Of a stretch of 64,000 nucleotides of DNA, positions 32,801 through 43,900 are shown piece after piece (within the stretch, counting starts at the first letter, position 1; each line of letters starts with the position of its first letter). A program made the position numbers and the translations under genes. This DNA is from Rhizaria sp. SCN 62-66. Taxonomy: Eukaryota; Rhizaria, unplaced. Location of the stretch: NCBI GenBank assembly GCA_001724265.1, contig MEDY01000187.1:28501-92500 (forward strand), in the 5' to 3' direction. A model generated the notes under the pieces. It did not search any database. It saw only the letters and a program-made list of their open reading frames with translations, and was not told the DNA's origin.

Positions 32801-34681
32801 GACGTGTTTGTCGCGGCTGACAAAGCTGTCTGTCACGTCCAGTGGCACAGTCAAACACCCACTACGACTTCACACAGCACTTCCCAGTCGCAACAGCAGC
32901 GCGGACAGCAGCGCCAGCCGCAACATCAGCAACGGCAACATCCGCAGCCGAGCCGCCGCCCCCGCGTCCGCACTCTCGCGCTGGCGGACAGCGCCGTCCT
33001 GCGCCTCGCGCCGGCCGCGCCGCAGACAAGGTGGCGCGGCTGCGTGCTCACAGCGCGGCGCGACGGCGCAGTGCAGCTCGTCGACCCGCGGGCACCGCCC
33101 GCAAGGCACCATGGCTCCGAGAAACCCAGTGCCGCGCTGAGTCAGGCGGGCGGTGCTGGTGCTGGTGCCGGCGCTGTTGTGGCGCATTTGGCGCAGTTGG
33201 GCGGCGCCGTGACGTGGCTACACGCGTTTGGCGAGGCCGACGCCACAGCGGCGTGCGCGCGTGCTGTGCTGGGAGGCGACTGCAGGCGAGGGCGACGTGC
33301 GGTGAAGCGCAGCAGCCATGGTCAGCAGCTTGGACACCATCGTGTGAGCCATCACGTGAGCGATTCCGAGAGCGACAGCGATGAACGCGATGGTGATATC
33401 GACTCCGACCGCGAGAATGAGTCCTGGTATGATGTGACAAAGGTTTATCGCGACAGTGACACACGCGCGACGCCACCATTTGCGTCAACACAGGCCACAC
33501 CAACCCCTAGCAGTGCATGCGATAGACTGAGCGGTGTCGGCAATCCACACTGGTTTGCTGCTGCGTCCACCGACGGCACTGTCTGCATTGGCGACATCCG
33601 TCGCGGTTCCTCGCCATTGGACAGCACCGCGAGCGCAATCGCCCCCACTCAATCCGAGCATATCACGCCGTCGTCGCCGCTCTGGGGGCTGGCGCGCGCT
33701 CCTACCGCCTCAGAGCGCGCGCAGTCGCAGCCGTCAGTGCTGTATTCGCTGCGCGGCCATCCCAGCTCCGTGCTGCCGTTGCGCGGTGCTGTGAACACGC
33801 GGGAGACGGCAGTGTTTCTGGGCGGTGGCGACGGCGTCGTGCGGGCGTGGGACGTGGCCACGGGGCTCTCCGTCGCTGAAGTGGCCGCGATTCCCGTGTC
33901 ATGGCTCTCGAGTAGCATGCAGCCTAAACCGAGTTTCATTGGAAGCAATGCACACAACAAAAGCGAGAGCTCCCGGACATCGCTATTTGGGAATGTTCCG
34001 ACAGATTCAGTGACTCTGGCACGTACACACCCGGCTCAAGCGTGGCAGCAGGCCCCGTCGCCTGCCGTCGTGCTCGACAACATTCGCACGGCCCCCTGGG
34101 CGTAGGGCCAGACATCGGACAGCGACAGACTTGGCACGATCGAGACTGGCACATGGTTGAACTCGAACAGCTCTCGCCACTGCCCAGTACACTCTACTGC
34201 TGCTGATGACCGACCCACTCGCGCTAGCAACGCTACAATGCATTCTTCGCATTCTTCACTTACGTGCCCCGGTTGCCGATTGGCTGTCGCAGCTGCTGAA
34301 GCTGAGTGCCGAGCTCGGGGACAGTGGGCGGGTGCGATTGGCCGTGTTATGAACACTCTTGCAACCACTGATGCAGATGCTGTGCGCACACAGATGAGCA
34401 TCAGTCGCAAAGACAAGGTCGCTGGTAAGAATGCAAGCGATGCGCCCAGTGACGACGTGACGCCACAATTTCAACCGCCGCGTGTCTCGTTTGCACTCGC
34501 GTGGGATCCCTCATGGCAAGGGCTGTTTGTGGCGCACGAGGTCGAGCACTGTGCAGTGTCGGTGCCCCCACGTGCGAGTGACCGCGCGAATGATCATCGC
34601 AACGGCGAGAGCGCAAGTGGAGCAACCACAGCTGTAGTGATGAAAGGTGGCATCTCTGCATTCCACTTTCCCGGACTTTGA
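29852..34681 (+). CDS. DCAF4: DCAF4-like WD40 protein with two in-frame UAG codons
   Basis: Exons 29852-30743 and 30942-34681 join in phase 1 to give 1543 sense positions before TGA, counting UAG at codons 464 (31439-31441) and 1352 (34103-34105). ATG 29852 starts MSNDSSDDDF. EFVLDPTTNKFYR (about 95-107) resembles the GFYYDPEKNRYFR motif of DCAF4. WD40-type blades follow: WRGCVLTARRDGAVQLVDPR (about 1005), WFAAASTDGTVCIGDIR (about 1175), LRGHPSSVLPL and FLGGGDGVVRAWDVATG (about 1260), and FALAWDPSWQGLFVAHE near the end. Their order follows human DCAF4, a substrate receptor of CUL4-DDB1 ubiquitin ligases. The reading frame is conserved on both sides of each UAG. Length is about three times the human protein. 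Family assignment is an inference from weak motifs. Confidence 0.6.
30744..30941 (+). other. Intron in the DCAF4-like gene (198 nt)
   Basis: Donor GTGCGT follows GGCGACAG; acceptor TTGTATAG precedes ATGTGATTG. Phase 1. AT-rich with in-frame stops. Joins LQVAPAT to DVIVRALGF. Confidence 0.75.
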
Positions 34682-34963
34682 GTTCTTTTCAACGCATCAT
34701 GAAGTGATTTAAGACGAAATTAAAATCATATTTTATTCTTTACTTTAAAACAGCTATATTAGACGTGAAACATACTTAGAGTTGTCTCATAATGAGATAC
34801 ATAGTGACTCGCATATGATTGCAGCAAAATACACTCTTAAGCAATTAAGGAACAAACTCAAACAAAATCAAACTCAGTCTGGTTCAATTAGTGATCCCAA
34901 CGAAAATCAGAACAGATCAACATGACAAACTTATACTCGTTCAAAAAAGAAGCATTTAACAAC
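34682..34963. other. Convergent AT-rich intergenic spacer
   Basis: 282 bases between the convergent stop codons of the DCAF4-like and rabconnectin-3 genes. AT-rich, with no ORF of note. Presumably shared 3' UTR and terminator space. Confidence 0.6.
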
Positions 34964-37900
34964 TTACTCGGCGGCGGGGTCAAGCGAGCCGAGAGCACGC
35001 ATGCTACCGTCACCGCACACCACGAGCACACTGATCGCGCCGTTCGCAGCGTTGGCGCAGACAACCTGCTTGACACCAAGGGGGAAGCCACCGCCGGCAG
35101 CGTGCGCCGCGAGCAGCGCCGCGAGGCCCGTCACACCAGACGCGTCCTTGCGCGTCGCCGAGCTCGAGCTCTCCTTGCTGGCGTCCTTGCCGGCGGCAGG
35201 GCCGTCCGCGAGAGAGGACACCGCGGCGGTTGCGTGCGTGTACACGTGCTGCAGACGCAGACCGGGGCCGATGGCGACACCGCTGTTCGCGAGGTACAAA
35301 GCCATGCTGACGCACTCATCGTCATCATCGCCGCCGTTGGCACCAGCAAGCGCAGCATCAACGACAGTCTGCACGGATAGCAAAGCCGCAGCAGTGGCGG
35401 CCCGTGTGGAAGAAGTCGACGTGGTGTTCTGCGCCGCGTTGGCACCGTCACCGCCGCTGCTGCCGCTGGATTTGTTGCGCTGCTGCGGCTGCTGCAGGTC
35501 CTGCAGGTCCGCCGCACGGACCGCGGCGACAGCAGCAGCCTGGGCCTGGTGGACGGAAGACATGTTCAGCGCCAGGGCGAGCGTGCGGCGCGACAGCACG
35601 GGGCAGGCCGCTCGGCGCGGGGGCCGGCGCACGCCTGCATTGCAATGCGCATGGACGCCGCGATCCTGCAGCAGCGTGTCCTCGTCGTCCGAGTCGGAGC
35701 CGTCGAGCCCGTCGTCGTTGGCGTCGGCGTAGCCGTACGTGGCGAGCACGGCGGCCGTGGGCGCGATGTCCGCGCCCGTGGCGGCGGCAGCGGGTGCGAC
35801 GACGAGGCTGTCGGCAATGGACATCACGAACATGTTGCCGTAGTTGTCGCCGGCGAGCAAGGCCTTGAGCGTCGGCGAGTACGACACGCTCGTCACGATC
35901 GACCGGCCGTGGCGCTGGCCCGCGGGCGCCGAGAGCAGCACGCCGGCCGACGCCGCGGAGCCGCCCGCAGCGGCGGCGGCGGCGGCCGAAGCGGCGCGCA
36001 CGGCGGCCGGCGGCGCGAGGCCAAGCAGGTGGACCTGGCGCGGCGCGGCGGTGACAGCCACGTCCGCCGAGACGAACCCGCCGGCGGGCGCCTCGGCCGT
36101 CTTGACCGCGGTGTGTGGGAAGACGAACGACGCGAGCTGCGCCAGCGGCGGCAGCGCCTGCATCTGCGGCACCGGCACCGGCAGCGAGGACAAGTACAGG
36201 TGCAGCGAGCGGACGATGCCCACGTGCGCGGGCTCAAGCCCCGCGGCGGTGGCGGCCGCGGCAGAGGCTGCGCCTCGCTCGCGCAGGGCTGCGACCTGTC
36301 CGGCACTGGTGGTGCCGGAGCCGCGGACGAGCGCCTGGGGGCCGTTGCCGCCGGCGGGGATGGCGCCGGGCGGGAGCGGGGACTCGGGCGACGCGGCGGA
36401 GCGCTGCATGGCGGCAGTAGTGGCGACCCCGAGCGGCGCGGGCGCGAGCACGGCGTGCGTGGCGAGCAGGCGCAGCGCGGCCGCGAGCGACGGCGACGCG
36501 GCCTGGCTGACCGCGCCGCCGCCAAGTAGCGAAGACGGGACGACCCATGCACCCGCGGCCGACTGCGACGCGGGGACGGCGGCCGCGGTGGAGATCACGG
36601 CGGCCTCGTTGGTGAGGTCGATGCGCTGGCGAACGACGTTTGCGCGCACGTCGAGGATCGCCAGCAGCGCGGACGAGTGCGCGCCGGAGGCGCCCGCGCC
36701 GGACTGGTTCTGGTGCAGCGGGTCGTCAAAGGCGTGCCAAGGGAACGAATCGTCGCTGTCGACGCTGTCGAGCGCGAAGGGCAGGAACGCCTCGGCAGCG
36801 GCAGACGGGCTGATGCCGCTGTTGCCCGCCGCGAACGCAGCCGCGGAGGCCGAGGACGGCGGGGCGGCGACGTAGGGGGACACGGCGGAGCCGGCGGCAA
36901 TGGCGGCGGCGGTGGACGACGCGCTGGTGCTGTTGCTGGCGCCCAAGACCGAGAGCGCGCCGCCGGGGCCGAGCACGACGCCGTCGCCGACGGTGATGAG
37001 ACCGCCGCCGCAGACGATCCAGCCCAGTCCATCGAGGCACTCGATTGAGGTGACGACAGGGAGGATCACGGGCAGCGGCGGCGGGAGGCCGGCGCCACTC
37101 AAAGCGGTCGCAGCGGCGGCGGCAGCGGCGGCGGCGGTGCCTGAGGCTGAGCCCGACTGCGGCGCGAGCGTGGTGGCCGCGGTGACGACGGTGGCGCCGG
37201 AGATGGAGAGCGCGAGCTGCACGGGCTTGGCGCCGACGCTGGCCAGCAAGGCCTGCACCGGCGCCGCGGGGACGTAGCCCTGGGCCGCGGCCAGAGTCGA
37301 CACCGGGTTCGCGGCCGCGGAGAGTGCGACGGCGGAAGCGGCGGCGGCGGGCGACATGGTCGCGGAGACGAGCGTCGCCGGGGGCACGATGTCGCGGCTG
37401 CTGGCGGGCGCGGCGATGCCCGTGCAGAGCGAAAGAGCGGGCGAGAAGCTAGCCGAGACAGAGACACTGGTCAGCGACGCGCGCTCGGACGAGCTGGCGT
37501 CCGCGGCGGCCGCGGCGTCGGGCCCAGCGGAGGGCCCGGCCGCGAAGGCCGCCAGCGCCGCAGGGTTGGTCTTGGTCTCCGCAGCGACGACGGCGGCGCC
37601 AAGCGCGACCGCCTGCGCGACAGAGACCTGTGTGATGACGCTGGGGGAGAGGCCGCCGCGGACGGCCGCGCGCATCGACGTCGCGCGCGTGGACACAGCC
37701 TCAGAGAAGACGGTGAAGGAGCTGAGGCGGCGCGGCACGAAGTCGGCGGCGGCGATGGCGACGGCGGCCGTGGACAGGCACGGCGACAGGTCCCACAGTA
37801 CGAGGTTGGCGGCGTGCGGGGACGCCATGCGCGAGGCGGCGGAGCCGGGCACGGTGGACACGGGCGCGAGCGAGCCCATACCGGCAGTCGCGAGCACGAG

Positions 37901-40900
37901 GCCTCCCGCTGCGGCGGTGATGGTCGCGCCGTGGCTCGACGCGCCGGTCGCGGACGCGGCGGCGGCGGCGGCGACCACCGCGGCCGAGGCGGAGGACGCG
38001 GGCACGAAGCGGATCACGGTGCCGCGGCGCGCGAGCGAGCGCCAGAGGAAGCGCGCGGGCAGCACGGGCACGGGCGCCGCGGCGGCGATGACCGCGGGCG
38101 ACGGCGCCTGAGGGGTCTTGCCGCCCTGCATCGACGACGCGTGGATCTGTGCCGCGCACTGCGAGCAAGGGGGCTGCGCGAGCGCGGCGACGGTGGTCGA
38201 CAGGCCGCCGCCGATGCCGTTGCTCATCGCTGCCGCCGCCGCGGCCGCAGTCGCGGGGTCGGTGCCGTGCACGGGCGCGAAGCTGGCGGCCGCGTCGAGC
38301 GTGGCGGGCGACAGCGCCCACACCGCGGTGTAGCCGCGGCGGGTGAGGGCTGCGATGTACGTGCCGGTGGGGTCGAACGTGAGATCCACGATGCGGTCCG
38401 CCATGGCGACGCCGCCAGAGCCAGGCGTGGGGATGGTGCCCGCAACGCCAGCGCCGGCGCCCACGGGGGCCGAGGCCGCGGTGCGGTGACGCCCGGGCTG
38501 CGCACGGTGCAGGCAGCGCACGTCGAGCGCGCAGAGACACAGCTCGGCGCCGCCGCCGCACGTGTTGCACTGGTTGATCGGAGCGCGCGGGCCGGAGCTG
38601 CCATTCGCACTCGCGCTGCCGCTGCCGCCACTACTGCCACCGGCGCCGCTACCGCTGCCACTGCTGCTGCTGCTCGAGGAGCTGGACTTCTTGGAGTTGG
38701 ACGCCGAGGGCAGGATACCGGAAAAGAAGCTGCCCCAGCCGCGCGTCTTGGGCTGCGCGGGCGCGGTGGGGACCGCGGGCGCGGGCGGCATCGCGGTCGC
38801 CAGAGCGAGCTCGGGCGCCAGACCCGCGGCGGCGGCGAGCGCGCCCGCATGCGCCTGGAGATTGGCCTGCGCGCCGGCGTCGATGGACGCAGGCCCGGTG
38901 TGCGGCGCGGCGACGAAGACGAGCGCGGCGATCGGGATGGGGCTGAAGAAGTGCCACAGCAGGATCTGGTTGTGCAGGTTCGCCGACACATAGAGCGGCA
39001 GCGTCGGGTGCGAGGCCAGCGCCGTAACGGCCTTGACGCGCAGCTGGCGCGACCACTGGTTGGTGCGCGGCCACGCCGACAGCGACGGGTCCGCGACCGC
39101 GGCGGCGACGAGCGCGCTGGCGGCCGCGGTCGACAAGGCGGGCGCGGCAGACGGGCTCGGCAGCGGCGCGGTGCCCGTCACTGTCGCGTTCGCGCCGGGC
39201 ACGTTGGCGGTGGCGTCGGAGATCGAGCTGCCGCCCGCGGTCGACGGGAGGCGGCTGCCGGTGCTTGCGACCGTGGTGAGCTGCGTGGGCGACAGCGCGT
39301 TCGAGTTGGCGCTGGGGCCGGTGGCCGCCGCGGAGCTGGGCACCGCGAGCGCGCTGCGCGAATGCTGCAGCTGCGTCGAGGCGCTGGTCGAGGCGTTGAC
39401 GGGGCGACCGAAACCGTCCGTGGCGGGCGTGATCGCGATCGCCATCGACTCCATCTCTGCAACGTGCGCGGCGTCCGCGGCGGCGGCGTGCATCTGCAGG
39501 CGCGCGAAGGAGGGGAACACGACGTCGCTGTACTTGCGGCCCATGTGCGTCGCAGCGACGGCCAGGTACGGCTGCAGCAGGGACGCCAGCGAGCCGTGGC
39601 CGTCATAGATGCCCGCGCGCGCGCCGGCCGAGACAAGCGAGACAGAACGCAGAGAGCTCGTGGCCATCGAGTATCGGATACGCGCGAAACGGCTCTTCGA
39701 AGCCGCGGTCGCGGCCGCAGCGACAACAGCGGCGGTCTGCGCAGATGACAGACGCAGCGCGGTGGCGAGCGCGCAGACGTACGCGCGTGCAGAGCGGGCG
39801 AGCGCGTTGGCGGCAGGCTGCGACACAGTGTCGATTGACAAAGCGCGCGAGAGCGTGTCCTCAGAGAACGCGCGCGAGCCGGCAAAGGCAGGAACGGTGG
39901 CCGTGGTGCCGCCGAACGCGCCGGTGCGCGCGATGACGCCCTGCGCGGTAACCGAGAGCCCGCGGACGCAGGCACCGAGCCAGCGCTCGCGGTGGGCGAG
40001 GAAGGTCAGCGAAAGCAGCCACGCGGCCTCGGACATTGGCGCCAGCACCCAGTCGGAAGGGGACGACACGAGCGTCTCCAGGAAGTCGGTCTGCTGCGCG
40101 GTGGCCGCAGCGCTGTCACGCGAGTTGTACGCGTTGTTGCCGGGCGTACCGCTGGGCTGCGCCCCGTTGAGCGGCGGCAGTCCGCGGCGCGCGCGGGCGA
40201 TGTCGACGATCTTGGTCGTGCTCGCACATGACAGCGCCGAGATGCCGTCGTCCTCAAGTGTGGACACATCGGCGTAGAAGGGGTCCGCCGTGTGCACCGC
40301 GGCGGCGAGAGGGCCGAGCGAGCGCGAGAGCGCGGCGCGACGCGAGATAAGCGCGCGCATGCCGAGAATGCCGCTGAGGTTGATCTCCTTGAGACCCGCG
40401 GCAGTGGCGACGACGGCGAAGCTGGGATCGGCGCTGTTGAACGCGACGCCAGTGGCCGGAGGCGCGGTATCGTCCGCGGACAGCGACCAGAGGCTGTTGC
40501 TGGCACCACTGCGCGTCGCCATCAGCGCGCTGAGCGGGTCAGACACAGACCGCCCGCCCGTGGTGGCTGCGTACACGGTGACGGGGCCGAAGACGTCGAC
40601 TGTGGGCGCGGAGGACGCGTAGCGCTCTTCCACGGACAGGGGCGCGAACGCGAGTGGCGAGCGCGAGATAGCGCCGGCAATGCCGCGCAGCACGGCGTCG
40701 CGGGAGCGGCTCGAAGTCAGCGACTGCGCAACGGCACTGACGGAGCCGGCGCGGTCAGTCGACATCTGGTCCTCGGTCACCGCGTCCGCATTGGCTTCGC
40801 TGAGGGAGCGCTCGAGCATCGTGTTCGCGACCATCATCTTGCTGGTGACGGCGTTACGCGCGGTGTGGCTCGCCATGACGTCGGGCGCCACGGCCATCGC

Positions 40901-43900
40901 GATCGCGAGCTCGACCTCGCGCTGCAGCAGCACGCCGACGTCGGCGCCCGCCGCGCCGCAGTCCTCGTCGACCGCGACGGCCACGGCGGGCCCGACGGTG
41001 AGGCGCGTTACGGGGGACGGCGCGGCGGCGGCGCGGGCCAGCATCGACAGCGACGCGAGAGCGGGGAACGCCGCGATGCCGGCCAGCGCGGCGGCGCGGC
41101 GCGCGAGCGCGGAGGAGTCGGGCACGGCGACGACCCAGCTGCTCGCGGGACGGCACAGGCGCAGCGGGGGCACGAACGCGCAGCGGCGGAGGCGGGTCGC
41201 GGGGACCTGCGCCTGCGCGCCGCTCGCGCCGTAGCGGCCGCGGCGCGCAGACGAGTCGGGACCGGGCGAAGGACTGGTGCTCGAGTTCGCAGCCCCAGCA
41301 GCGGCGGCGGCAGCGGCGGGGTCGAGCAGCGTGCCGATGTTGGTGTCGACAAGCAGACGGGGGATTTCGGGCTTGCGGCAGCCGACGGCGGCCATGACGT
41401 CAGAGACGTACGGCAGCAGGCGCTGGTACATGCCCCAGCGCGCCCACAGCGCCGTGGCGTCCGACACGGGCAGCGGCGGCCACAGCAGCGACTCCATGAG
41501 GGCGAAGACGGGGAACGGCATGACGTAGCCGCCGCGTGCGTTGGCGTCGCCGTCTTCGTCGTCGCTGTCACTGTCGTGCGCGCCGCTGTTGTAGCTGTAG
41601 TGGCGGGACGTGGAGGCCGTGGGCGAGCGCAGGTTGCCGGGCGTGAGCGAATTGTTGCCGGAGCTGCTATTGCCACCGGACGAGCCGCTGCTCGGTGTGT
41701 ACGTGGGCGCAGACGGCACGAGCAGGATCGACTCGGCGGGGTCCTGGTTGGGTGCCATCGTGATCGACGCCGACGACGTGAGCAGCTGTGACGCGCTCTG
41801 GCCGGCCTCGCTGCCACTGGCCGCGGGCGACGACGCCGCAGCGCACGCCGCAGTGACGAGCGTGGCGCCGTTGTCGAACTCGTTGCAGTGAAGCTCGCGG
41901 CCGTGCGCGCGCACGCCGCCCTTGCCGACAGAGCCGGTGCCGTGGGCAAGCGCAGTCGAGATGGAGGACAGCACAAAGCTGGACACCACCGTCGCAGCGG
42001 TCGCAGCAGCCCCAGTAGCGCCGACCACGGCAGCGGCCGTCGGGGGAGCCAGCGCGATGGTCGCGACTGAGCTAGGCTTGCTAGAAACGGCGCTGAGGGC
42101 GGTGTTAGCGATGATGCTCGCGTGCAGCGTTGCGACGTGGATGGCCACGGCACGCTCCTGCTCGCGCGCGCGCTGGATCGTGCCGATCGCGGCACGGCGC
42201 GAACCAATGCCACAGAGCACAACGCGGGGCAGCGCGGCGAGCGCGCCGACAGCGACCGCGCCGACAGCGATGAACGCGCTGGCGCGGGCCGAGGGGCGGG
42301 GCTGCAGCACAACGCCCAGCGGGGACGGCTGCAGCGGGGGCACGAGCCACGGCAGCGAGACGAGCTGTGACGCGGCCGACGCTGACGGGCCGGCGTTCGC
42401 CGAGAGACCGAGACGCTTGCGGGCAGCGGCCGCGGCGGCAGCGGTAGACTGCGACTCATCGGACGCGGCTTGCGCGAACAGCGAAGCCGAGGCGGATGAG
42501 CTGAGACGCAGCGCGACGCCGGCCACGGAGAGCATGCCGCCGATGATGTGCGCCTTGAGCTCACGCGCGCTGCGGGAACCGGTGGTATTGAGGCTAGCAT
42601 CGACCTCATCGCCGTCAGAGTCGGCATCGGCGGTGTTGTTCGCCCCAGGAGTCGGGGAAGCAACGTACAGACGGGTGCTGTCCGCGGGCTTCGCGGTGAT
42701 GCGCGCAGTGACAAGCTTCGTCGTCACGGACTCCGCAACCTTTGTCAGCGACGGTGCAAACAGCATCATGAGCCCGAGCCCACGAGCAGCCTCGCGCAGC
42801 AGCGCCACGCGCGCGCCTTCAACCGCGCACGCAAGCAGCCCGTTGGCGCCGCTGACGCCGCCGTTTCTCGCGCCGGACCCGGCGGAGGCGGCGGCGGTGG
42901 AGGCCGCGGACATCAGAGTCGCGTCGACGCGAGGGCCTGCAGTGACCTGCGCATACGCAGCGGCGAGCTGTTCAGGTGACGCGAGAGCGCCACCGTACGT
43001 GCCGTTGGAGCCTGTGGGGACGACTATGGGCGGCAGCGCGTGCGACTCAAACAGCGCCTTCTCCAGCATCGTCCGGTTCGCCAGCGCGCGCGCGTCGGTG
43101 TGAATCTGCGTGGTGAGGCGGTCCAGCGCGACGCGCAGGTTGCGGGTGAGCGCGGACGTCAGGCGGGCCGTGCTGTCGCGCACGGCGCGCAGCGAGCTTG
43201 TGTGCAGCAGCGGCAGGTTGACGTTGAGTGCCTGGCAACACGCGTCAGCGGGGTTGGCGCCGGCGGCGCCGCTCGCCGGGGAGGTGCGCAGGGGCGCCGA
43301 CACGGTGGCATTGACCGCGAAGTCGCCGAGGATGAGCGACGACGAGAACACGCGCTGCGGCGAGTAGACGCCGACGCCGCCGTACATGGCGGTGATCTTG
43401 GACAGCAGCTCACGCAGCGCGGTAAGCACGAACATGTCGCTCGCGAGCGTGTGCCAGCCGAACGCCAGCGCCGCGGCGGAGGGGTCAGCCAGCGCGGCGG
43501 CGACGAGGGGCGACGGGTGACTCGGCATGTGGCGCGGGTAACGCTCGTAACCGCCGGCACCGGGGGCCGCGCTGTTGGCGCCGCCGCGGGTGCCACCGGA
43601 GAAACCACTGGAGACGCGGCCGGGCGCGGAGGCCTGAGCGGCGGCGGCGCGGGTCTTGACGCCGCCGTGCGTGGCGTGCGCGCCGACGGCGAGAAGGTCG
43701 GCCTCCTCGATGGTCGGCATGGGCAGCTTCAGCAGCGCGGCTGGGATGCCGGCCGCGAGCAGCGAGTTGAGCGCCGACATGTGGCCCGACGCGATGGCCC
43801 AGAGCGTCTGCGCGACTTCCGAGAAGCACAGCAGCAGTGGCAGCAGCATGCGGCCGGACTTGTGCGTGCGCTCGAGCAGGAAGGACGACTGGCTCAGCGC

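Noticed and set aside
40292-41791. Long plus-strand ORFs opposite rabconnectin-3 (also 38000-39700, 43000-45200, 53700-56000)
   Set aside because: Antisense shadows of the GC-rich 8864-codon gene. No domain signal, and several overlap one another in different frames.
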